This document shows, piece by piece, positions 9,501 to 16,082 of a stretch of 28,048 nt of DNA. Source of the stretch: CAZLMW01 sp964560875 (lineage in GTDB: Bacteria; Myxococcota_A; UBA9042); contig CAZLMW010000104.1 of assembly GCA_964560875.1 (NCBI GenBank), positions 1 through 28,048 of the forward strand. The letters are read 5' to 3'. Position 1 is the stretch's first letter, and every line of letters starts with the position of its first letter. The position numbers and the translations under genes are program-made. Under the pieces are notes generated by a model. The model saw only the letters and a list, made by a program, of their open reading frames with translations. It had not been told where the DNA came from and searched no databases.

Positions 9501-10731
9501 TGTCATCGCAATTGGCGGGTTTGCCGACGAAACACGTGCCGAGCTTGCAGACGTCGCCGACCGTGCACTTATTGCCGTCCGCATCGCAGGGCGCGCCGTC
9601 GGGCAGCTTGTTGAGCACACACTTGCCGGTCGCGGGCACGCAGCTCTCCTTGGAGCACGCGCCGGCCTTGCACTTGACCACGGTGGCAACGTCAAGCTCG
9701 CAGGTGTGGGTCGCCAGGTTGCAGATCAACAGACCGTCGCAGAGGTTCTTGTCGAACGCTTGGCAAGCTTTGTCGTTGTTGCACGCGCACTTGGGATCTT
9801 TGGCCCCCTTGTGGCACGTGCCGGCGGCGCACTTGTCGTTCTTCGTGCACGGGTCGCCGTCGTCGCAGCTGGCCGTGTTTGCCGCGTTCACGCAGCCTTT
9901 TTTCGGGTTGCACGTGTCATCGGTGCACGGGTTGTTGTCCTCGCAATGCTGCTTGGCCACGGGTTTGCCGACACACGTCGACTTCACGCAGACATCGCCG
10001 CTGGTGCACGCGTTGCCGTCGCTGCACGTGCCGGTCAGGGCCGGGTGTTTGCAGCCGCTCTTCGGCGCGCATGTGTCGCCGGTGCAGGGGTTGCCATCGT
10101 CGCAGTCGATCGCTGTGCCGGCGCAGACGCTCTTGGCGCAGGTGTCTTTGCTGGTGCACGCGTTGCCGTCGTCACATGGCGCCTTGACCGGCGTGTAGGT
10201 GCACGCGCCCGTGTCCGGTTTGCAGCCGTCGGATGTGCAGGGATTGCCGTCATCGCACGCCTTGGGGGCGCCACCAACGCACTTGCCCGATTTGCAGTGG
10301 TCCGCCGTGGTGCACGGGCTGCCATCGTTGCAGGGGCCTTCGATCGTTGGAAAGACGCAGGTTCCAGTCGATGGGTTGCATTGGTCGGCGGTGCACGTCT
10401 GGCCGTCGTCGCACTTGACCGCCTCGGCGCCCTTGCACGCGCCTTTTTCGCAGGTCTCAGCGGTGGTGCACTTGTTTCCGTCTTCACAGGGCTGGCCGCT
10501 CAACGGCTCGAACGCGCAGGTGCCGTCGACGCACCGGTCGGAGGTGCAGAACTTGCCGTCCTTGCAGTCTTTGTCTGCGGCACACGCGCCTTTGGTGGCC
10601 GGCCCGACAGTCGAGCCATCGGGGTTGCCGGCATAGCCGCCGGGCCCGAGCACAAAGGGCTCTTCCTCAAGGCATCCGCCGAGCAAGACGGCGAGCAAGA
10701 CGGCGATGGCGATGGCAACCGGAATCTTCAC
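6550..10731 (-). CDS. Giant Cys-rich slime-mold-repeat / NHL-propeller lipoprotein
   Basis: The GTG at 10731 gives 1393 residues and an ideal signal peptide (VKIPVAIAIAVLLAVLLGGC), with lipidated Cys20. Residues about 50-995 hold some 33 Cys-rich modules of the Dictyostelium (slime mold) repeat type, such as CDDGNPCTTDSC...GKC. Residues about 997-1307 form six NHL-type blades (PTGIAGDKAGNLYVCDTDNH, PLGIAVATDGQVYVADSANH and similar), a full beta-propeller. Two more Cys-rich modules close the protein. A surface-exposed, disulfide-stabilised stalk carrying a binding propeller is the natural reading; the ligand is unknown. The frame remains open upstream to 10812, but that extension has no signal peptide at its start. 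It heads an operon with the polytopic membrane protein 10 bp downstream. Confidence 0.9.
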   Translation of the reverse strand: MKIPVAIAIAVLLAVLLGGCLEEEPFVLGPGGYAGNPDGSTVGPATKGACAADKDCKDGKFCTSDRCVDGTCAFEPLSGQPCEDGNKCTTAETCEKGACKGAEAVKCDDGQTCTADQCNPSTGTCVFPTIEGPCNDGSPCTTADHCKSGKCVGGAPKACDDGNPCTSDGCKPDTGACTYTPVKAPCDDGNACTSKDTCAKSVCAGTAIDCDDGNPCTGDTCAPKSGCKHPALTGTCSDGNACTSGDVCVKSTCVGKPVAKQHCEDNNPCTDDTCNPKKGCVNAANTASCDDGDPCTKNDKCAAGTCHKGAKDPKCACNNDKACQAFDKNLCDGLLICNLATHTCELDVATVVKCKAGACSKESCVPATGKCVLNKLPDGAPCDADGNKCTVGDVCKLGTCFVGKPANCDDSNPCTDDSCAAKDGCLHTANKAACSDGNPCTDGDGCAAKACQPGQVKKCNDANGCTADSCDTSTGKCVHNGKPHDGDPCDADGSVCTAKDTCSAGTCAKGKLLDCDDKNPCTTDSCNPSGGKGCEHTNNAATCDDGNPCTTADSCAGGKCQPGSVKPCVDGDKCTKDNCDATTGTCKHDAISGCSTKCTKDANCDDNNPCTTDTCDGGTCSNKTRTGACDDGSVCTTGDSCKNGSCSGKAKSCDDANACTTDSCDPIKGCQKTPASGPCDADGSACTIGDGCVGGTCKAGGLKKCDDGKSCTIDGCDAKTGACSFVAKGLDGKACDADGSVCTHNDTCQSGGCIPGKKLPCDDANPCTADSCDPNKGCQQIVQVGPCHDGNKCRSTGVCKAGKCDQPPADDCDDDNACTKDSCDTLTGKCTNTSIDKCAADCTTKADCDDNNPCSIDTCALGKCQFQARTGTCADGNKCYLAGTCSTGTCVGGKKVVCSDGNPCTKDVCDKTAGNCSFIGTSSGCDDGDACTVGDSCKFAKCKGGVAKPCSDNNACTTDSCDAKTGKCVFTNNSATCDDGDACTVNDTCKAGSCKPGDIGKLNMVIGTGKNGSKDGTAKTASFDYPRGIWVAADGTAYVAGGGSELIRKVTVAGNVTRWAGTGASGYANGPRLQAQFGNPTGIAGDKAGNLYVCDTDNHVVRIIDTKGVVNNFAGSGKAGSKDGYGIKAQLNKPAGVAIDPAALYVSDSAAHRVHIVTLDGLVSTLAGSGKAGFKDDVGGQAQFDTPLGIAVATDGQVYVADSANHRIRRVSLTGVVTTVAGTGKFGKINGPAKTATFIYPQGLRFLPTGELLIVDRQNHLIRGLDKGVVRTVFGDGKTTTLHEPLQAAADSVGRVWVVDSKNHRLVRFWMAKKLCHDGNTCTSDGCDAKTGKCLYKSLANGAKCGTGCLEQQICKAGACSFGTPKNCNDYDGCTNDYCANGVCKNVPIAGCK
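7744..10584 (-). repeat. Degenerate repeat array encoding ~33 Cys-rich modules
   Basis: Units of about 72-90 bp are strongly diverged at DNA level but share the encoded core C-D-D-G-x-x-C-T. Two module types largely alternate: one of CDDGNPCTxDxC...TGxCxH type and one of CDDGDACTxxDxCxxGxC type. One irregular insertion at about residues 315-415 breaks the rhythm. The biased composition leaves several antisense frames open for hundreds of codons. Confidence 0.85.
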
Positions 10732-10907
10732 GGCCTTGCAAGGTACCGGCGGACCGGTTGCGCAACAAGTGCTCGCGCCGCCGCACCGTTGGATTCGGCG
10801 CGCAATCTCCAAGGCGAGATCCGGCGGCGGTGGAAAATCCGCGCTCCAGCGGCGATGATGGGGTTATCACGCAATACCCGCGCATTCCCCGCCGGAAGGA
10901 CAGCGAA

Positions 10908-12857
10908 ATGAGCCAGCGCGGGCCTGAGGTGACCGTCGAGCTGCTGCAACGCGCGCTCGAGGCGGCCGGTATTGTCTATGAGCTGACGGACAGCAACGGC
11001 CGCGTCGTCGATGCGAACAAGCGTTTCGAGGTCACGACCGGCTACACGTTGGATGAGGCACGCGGTCACACGCCAGCCGAGCTGAGCCGCAGCGACGAGC
11101 ATCCGCGGGAGTATTTCGACGCGATTTGGGCGCGTGTTCGCGCGGGCCATCCGTGGAATGGGCCGATGGTGAGCCGTCGCAAAGACGGCACGATGTATCA
11201 TCAACGCGTCGCGATTCAACCGATCGGCGGAAAGGACGGGCGTGCTTTGCAAGGCTTCGTCACGCTCAAGACCGATATCACCGACCAAGCGCGCGCAACC
11301 CAGCGACACCGAGCGCCGTTTGATGCGGCTTCCGACGCGATCCTGGTCTCGGACTTCGACACCGCGCTGATCATCGAAGCCAACCTCGCCGCGGGCGAGC
11401 TGTTTGGCTACAAACCGGCGCAATGGCTCAAGCGCACGGGCAGATCGCTGTGCAGTCCCTCGGAATCCGAGGCGGTCGCCGCGATCACCCACGCGCTCAA
11501 TGAAACCGGTCTGGCGGAGAAGGGGCCGCTCAAGATGGTGCGCGCCGACGGGACGGAGTTCTGGGCGGATTTGCGGGTGTCCGCGTTTCGCCCGGCCGGT
11601 CGAACCCGCATGGTGAGCGTGATCCGAGACATCAGCCGCGATGTCGCTCGAAGCGCGTCGGTCAAGCGCACGAACGCCGAGCTTTTGCGCGTTCACGAGC
11701 AGCTGGCCCACGCCGGCAAGCTCGCCGCGATCGGACGCATGGCCGAAGGGATCGCGCACGAGGTCAACAACCCCGCGCAATATGTCCTGCTCAACCTCAC
11801 CGAGGCCAACGAGATCTTGCGCGGCGAAGTCGGAGCGCGCGAGCGGGCGGAGTTGGCCGGACTGGTGGCCGACGCGACGCGGGGCATGCGCGAGATCGCG
11901 GACTTGACGCGGGAGCTGCTCGGCCTGAGCCGCCTGGAGTTGGCCGACCTGGATGTCCTCGAGCTGAAGACCGTCGCGATGAGCGCGGCCAGGCGCAGAA
12001 AGGATCGCGGCGCGACTGGCATCAACGTGGTCGTCGAGGCGAGCGATGAGGTGTTGGTGCAAGGGGACGCGCAGCGGCTGACCGAAGTGGTCGCAGAGCT
12101 CATCGACAACGCCGTCGACGCGGTTCTGCGACGCGAAAACGGTGAAAACGGACGGCGTGGACGGGTCGCGCTGCGGACGTTCGAGCGCCACCAGGAAGCT
12201 GTGTTGAGCGTGCGCGACAACGGCGTCGGCATGGATTCGGCGACCGCGCTTCAAGCTTCCGAGCCGTTCTTCACCACAAAGGACGTGAGCCACGGCAAGG
12301 GACTTGGCCTGCCGCTGGCTGTGGAAACCGTGCGCAAACATGGCGGCCGACTGCACATCGACAGCGTGCCGGGCGCGGGAACGACCGTGGAGCTTCGACT
12401 TCCGATCGTCGATACCCATTCCCCCCGCCGGCACGGCTCGAGCCGCCCAAGGAGCCGCAAGCGCTCGAGCGCGGATGACGGAACAGCGCGGATCCTGGTG
12501 ATCGACGACAGCGAGCTCGTGCTGCGAACGTTTGAACGCGTGCTGCGCAAACAGTTCAAGGTGGTCACCGCCGACTCCGGCGACGAGGCGGTCGCGAAGA
12601 TGCTGTCGGGCAAACGCTACGCCGCGGTGCTCTGCGACCTGCACATGCGCGGCTTCGACGGAATCGACGTCTACAACGCGATCGCGTCCAAGCGGCCGGA
12701 CCTGGCGGACCGGTTCATCTTCTGCACGGGCGCGGCGATCACCGACCGGGTGTTCAAGTTCCTCGACCGCAACGACCTGACTTTGCTCGCCAAGCCGATT
12801 GAGCCCGTGACCCTCCTGCAAGCGATCTCGGACATCGCCGCCTCGACCGCCAGGTAG
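10908..12857 (+). CDS. Hybrid sensor histidine kinase (PAS-PAS-HisKA-HATPase-REC)
   Basis: The ATG at 10908 follows GGAAGGA and gives 649 residues. There is no membrane segment, so it is cytoplasmic. Two PAS domains come first (about 10-125, with ANKRFEVTTGYT, and about 128-245, ending VSVIRDIS). The dimerisation/phosphoacceptor region has GRMAEGIAHEVNNP with His284. The ATPase has an N box (ELIDNAVDAV), G1 (DNGVGMD) and G2 (GKGLGL). A C-terminal receiver (about 529-645) has acidic residues in VIDDSE, phosphoacceptor Asp577 (LCDLHM) and Lys in AKPIE. Signal is probably passed from His284 to Asp577 and then to an unlinked partner; no response regulator or HPt gene is next to it. The open frame upstream to 10758 lacks a Shine-Dalgarno. 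It is divergent from the giant lipoprotein gene across 176 bp. Confidence 0.95.
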   Translation: MSQRGPEVTVELLQRALEAAGIVYELTDSNGRVVDANKRFEVTTGYTLDEARGHTPAELSRSDEHPREYFDAIWARVRAGHPWNGPMVSRRKDGTMYHQRVAIQPIGGKDGRALQGFVTLKTDITDQARATQRHRAPFDAASDAILVSDFDTALIIEANLAAGELFGYKPAQWLKRTGRSLCSPSESEAVAAITHALNETGLAEKGPLKMVRADGTEFWADLRVSAFRPAGRTRMVSVIRDISRDVARSASVKRTNAELLRVHEQLAHAGKLAAIGRMAEGIAHEVNNPAQYVLLNLTEANEILRGEVGARERAELAGLVADATRGMREIADLTRELLGLSRLELADLDVLELKTVAMSAARRRKDRGATGINVVVEASDEVLVQGDAQRLTEVVAELIDNAVDAVLRRENGENGRRGRVALRTFERHQEAVLSVRDNGVGMDSATALQASEPFFTTKDVSHGKGLGLPLAVETVRKHGGRLHIDSVPGAGTTVELRLPIVDTHSPRRHGSSRPRSRKRSSADDGTARILVIDDSELVLRTFERVLRKQFKVVTADSGDEAVAKMLSGKRYAAVLCDLHMRGFDGIDVYNAIASKRPDLADRFIFCTGAAITDRVFKFLDRNDLTLLAKPIEPVTLLQAISDIAASTAR

Positions 12858-13058
12858 CGCTTGGAAGGTGGAGCTTGAGCTCCGGGATGCGTTTGGCGAT
12901 GACGCCGCACAGTCAGCGACGTCCAATCGGGCCTGTTTATACGTCCCTGCTCGCTGACAAAAACGCGCGACTCAGGCACATTCGCTGCGTCATTCAACAC
13001 GAACCGGCGCCACGTGCGTCTACCTCCGGGACCGGGTTTCCCGGGGTAGGAGATTGCC

Positions 13059-16000
13059 ATGAGCACACCTGTCTTCTTGCGGCGCGGCCAGCCGGTAACG
13101 AGGTTCCTCACCGCGGCGACACTGCTCGTGGCGTTGCTTTGCGCGCTTGTCGCTCCGGCCGTTGCTGCGGACAGCACGGGCACCGACCAGGTCAAGGTGT
13201 CGCTCGAGCGGTACGAGAAGCTGATGGCGGCGGCGCGCGCGCAGGCGGTTGGCACGGCTGCGTGGACCCGCGGCGAAGTCAACGTGACGTTGCCCGACGC
13301 GGGCGGGCGGTTCGCGACGGTCGATGTCACCGCGACGGTCAAGACGTCCGGCGACAAGAACGTGCGGGTGCTATTGCTGCCCGGCGACCAGGTCATCACA
13401 AGCGCCACGATCGGCGGCGACAAGGCCAAGATCGTGCAGCGCAACGGCGCGCAGTTCGCGATCGTGCCATCGGGCGGCGAATACAAGGTCTCGCTCTCGT
13501 ACGTGACGGCCGTAACGGCGAATGCGTCCGCGAAGGGCACCATCGTCGCGCTTCCACCGCTGCCCGGGGCGGCGCTCGAGGTTGACGGTCCGGGCGCAGG
13601 TTCGGCGCAGATCGTTCCGGCCGCGGAGACATCCACCAGCGGTGACAACCTGACCGCCTCATTGCCAGCCACGCAGGCCTTCGCCATCGCGTGGGGCGGG
13701 ACGCTGGCCGCCTCGTCCGTCAAGCGGGTGGATTACGAGATCGCGCAAGACAAGAGCGGCAATGGCGCCGACGTGACGGCGCGATTCGAGGTGGTTGTAG
13801 GCCTTGGCGGCCACGAGCTGCAGGTCGCCCCGGCGGACGCAGCCTTGATGGAGGTGCGCGACGGTAAAGCGAACATCGCGGCACATGTCGACGAGGATTG
13901 GCACGTCGTGAAGCTGCGCGGACGCGGCGAACACATCGTCGTGGCGCGCTTTCGACTGACCGTCGACCGAAGCTCGGGCCAACCGCAGATCGAGATGCCG
14001 CTGACGAAGGTGCCGATCACCCGTGTCTCGGCGACCATGTCGGGCAAGGGCGGCATCGAATTCGACCCCGAGGTGCCGATCACAACCAACGTGCGAGGCG
14101 CCGGAAAAGCCGCCGTGACGGTCGCGACCGCGTTCTTGCCGCCGTCGGAAAAACTCACGCTCAGCTGGACGGAGACCCGCGCGGCGCCCGAGGCGCGCGT
14201 CAGCTACAACACGGTCACATCGCAGCTCATCAAGCTCGACGAAGGCGTGCTCACCAGTCGTATCACGCTGTCCTACGAGCTCATCAAGGGCAAGCTCAGC
14301 AGCCTCCTCATCGCCATCCCCGAAGACGTCGTCGTGTTCAAGGTCACCGGCCCGGTGCAGGACTGGCGGACCTTCGCCAAGAGTGAAGAGCGGCCGCGCC
14401 ATGTACGCGTGAGCTTGTCGGATTCGGAGTCCAATGGCGCCGTCGAGTTGCGGCTGCAGCGCACGGTCAAGGCCGGTCCGGGCGCGGAAGTGACGATCCC
14501 GGTGGTGCGGCCGCTCAACGCCTTTCGAGAGACCGGCGTGGTTGCGCTGCTCGCTGGCGACAAGGTGAGTTTCGGCGCTGCCAAGGCGTCCGAGGCGTTC
14601 ATCAAGGCGGGCCAGGACGCGTTGCCGGTCGCGGTGCGCAAGAAGCTCGAAGACAAGGTGAGCCAGGCGTACCGGCATGTCGGCGCGCCCGGAACGTTGT
14701 CCGCCAAAGTCGTCGCCGCTCGCAAAGAGGCCGTGCGTTTCGATGCCCGGGTGACCGGGCTGTACACGGTCGAAGAGCGAACGATCGCTGGCGCGGCGTC
14801 CATCGTCGTCGAGATCAAGAGCGGGCGGCTCGAACACGTCGTGCTTTCACTGCCGGCCAACGTCGCGGAGCCGCGCATCACCGCGCCGAGCCTCAACAAG
14901 TTCGAGCCGGACCGAAAGACGCCCGTGGGCAAGGACCGAAAGGCCTACGACGTGCGCTTCACGCAAGGGCTCGAGGGCGCGGTGACCATCCAGGTCGAGT
15001 TCGAAATGCTGCAGCCCAAGAACCTCGGGAAGGTGCGGCTCCCCGAAGTGCGCATTCACGGCGCGGAGGTCGAAGAGGGCACGCTCGGGATCGGCGCCGA
15101 GTCGAGCATCGAAGTGCGGGCTGAGGCCGGCAAAGAGCTGCGTCGAATGGAGGTCGAGGAGCTCCCGCCGGCGCTGCGACGCCAATCCGAAAGGAAGCTG
15201 CTGTTCGGTTTCTCGTACGCGCAGGTGCCGTGGACGCTCGGCCTCGACGTGAAACGCCACAAGACCGTCCAGACGTTGCGCGCGGTCGTGATCGGCGCAT
15301 GGCTCGAGACCAACGTGCTGAGCAACGGGCACGTGGTGTCGCGCGCCCGGTACCTCGTCGACAACGCAGACCGCCAGTTCCTGCGGGTCGGGCTCACCGA
15401 GGCGGCCAAGGTGCTTTCGGTCGCCGCCGACGGACGCGAGGTCAAGGCGCGGCGCGACGAGAAGGGGGCGATCGCCATCCCGCTGCCGCCAAACCGCAAA
15501 ATCGTCGTGGAGTTGCGCTACGAGACGGTCCTCGACAAGCCCGGGCTGGTCGAACACGTCGAGCTGGCCGCGCCGGCCATCGATATGCGCGAAAACGCCG
15601 TCGCCTGGGTGGTTCGTCTGCCTGGTGAACGGCGCGCGTTGCGAATGGAAGGGGAGCTGACCAAAGCCGGCCCGCACCGATGGCGCCCCCCGAGCGGGCA
15701 AAAAGCGCGCGGCCTCCAGGTTCCCATGTCGCGCCCGGAAGGCGCGCATGAGCGCTATTTCATCCACCCGGTCCACGATCCGAAAGACGAGGCGCTCACG
15801 CTGACGATCACCCACATGGCGAGCGAGAGTGACGGCGTCGCATGGCTGCTGCTCATCCTCGGTGTGCTGGGGATCGGGTTGTACATCTTCCGGCGCATCG
15901 CCGGGCGTCGCGGCAAGCTCGACCTGGTGTTCTTTCTCGTGGGTGCGGCCCTGATCGGCCTGAAGATGGCGATCTGGCAGGTGGATGACGTGCAGCTGAT

Positions 16001-16082
16001 CGGCATCGGGGCGGTCCTGGTCGCGGCGGCGGTTTGGGCCGGCGTCCTGCGCTTGAAGGCGAAGATGGAGAGCAGTTCATGA
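13059..16082 (+). CDS. Large exported protein with C-terminal membrane anchor, unknown function
   Basis: A protein of 1007 residues with no family I can name. The ATG at 13059 follows TAGGAG. A Sec signal peptide spans residues 1-36 and probably ends at AVA|AD. The large central part is predicted beta-rich, with repeated strands of the form RARYLVDNADRQFLRVGL and VELRYETV, so it may contain several sandwich domains. The last about 95 residues hold three hydrophobic helices (WLLLILGVLGIGLYIF, LVFFLVGAALIGLKMAIW, LIGIGAVLVAAAVWAGVL) separated by basic loops, so the body faces the periplasm. Its TGA overlaps the ATG of the next gene (ATGA), implying translational coupling with the VWA-like lipoprotein. 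A joint envelope complex is a reasonable inference from this coupling. Confidence 0.88.
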   Translation: MSTPVFLRRGQPVTRFLTAATLLVALLCALVAPAVAADSTGTDQVKVSLERYEKLMAAARAQAVGTAAWTRGEVNVTLPDAGGRFATVDVTATVKTSGDKNVRVLLLPGDQVITSATIGGDKAKIVQRNGAQFAIVPSGGEYKVSLSYVTAVTANASAKGTIVALPPLPGAALEVDGPGAGSAQIVPAAETSTSGDNLTASLPATQAFAIAWGGTLAASSVKRVDYEIAQDKSGNGADVTARFEVVVGLGGHELQVAPADAALMEVRDGKANIAAHVDEDWHVVKLRGRGEHIVVARFRLTVDRSSGQPQIEMPLTKVPITRVSATMSGKGGIEFDPEVPITTNVRGAGKAAVTVATAFLPPSEKLTLSWTETRAAPEARVSYNTVTSQLIKLDEGVLTSRITLSYELIKGKLSSLLIAIPEDVVVFKVTGPVQDWRTFAKSEERPRHVRVSLSDSESNGAVELRLQRTVKAGPGAEVTIPVVRPLNAFRETGVVALLAGDKVSFGAAKASEAFIKAGQDALPVAVRKKLEDKVSQAYRHVGAPGTLSAKVVAARKEAVRFDARVTGLYTVEERTIAGAASIVVEIKSGRLEHVVLSLPANVAEPRITAPSLNKFEPDRKTPVGKDRKAYDVRFTQGLEGAVTIQVEFEMLQPKNLGKVRLPEVRIHGAEVEEGTLGIGAESSIEVRAEAGKELRRMEVEELPPALRRQSERKLLFGFSYAQVPWTLGLDVKRHKTVQTLRAVVIGAWLETNVLSNGHVVSRARYLVDNADRQFLRVGLTEAAKVLSVAADGREVKARRDEKGAIAIPLPPNRKIVVELRYETVLDKPGLVEHVELAAPAIDMRENAVAWVVRLPGERRALRMEGELTKAGPHRWRPPSGQKARGLQVPMSRPEGAHERYFIHPVHDPKDEALTLTITHMASESDGVAWLLLILGVLGIGLYIFRRIAGRRGKLDLVFFLVGAALIGLKMAIWQVDDVQLIGIGAVLVAAAVWAGVLRLKAKMESSS

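Noticed and set aside
10758..10907. Upstream extension of the hybrid kinase
   Set aside because: Basic, low-quality sequence without a ribosome-binding site; ATG 10908 has a strong GGAAGGA.
7435..10911. Long plus-strand ORFs (630 and 486 codons) opposite the Cys-rich lipoprotein
   Set aside because: They are antisense shadows of the biased repeat array: Ala/Val/Arg-rich, with no signal or domain pattern, while the minus strand has clear modules, lipobox and NHL blades.
12870..12883. Hairpin GGAGC-TTGA-GCTCC after the kinase gene as a terminator
   Set aside because: The stem is only 5 bp with no T-run; it could be chance in GC-rich DNA.
12671..13723. Minus-strand ORF of 350 codons across the kinase end and the next gene's start
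   Set aside because: It overlaps two well-supported plus-strand genes and shows no recognisable domain or signal; typical high-GC antisense frame.
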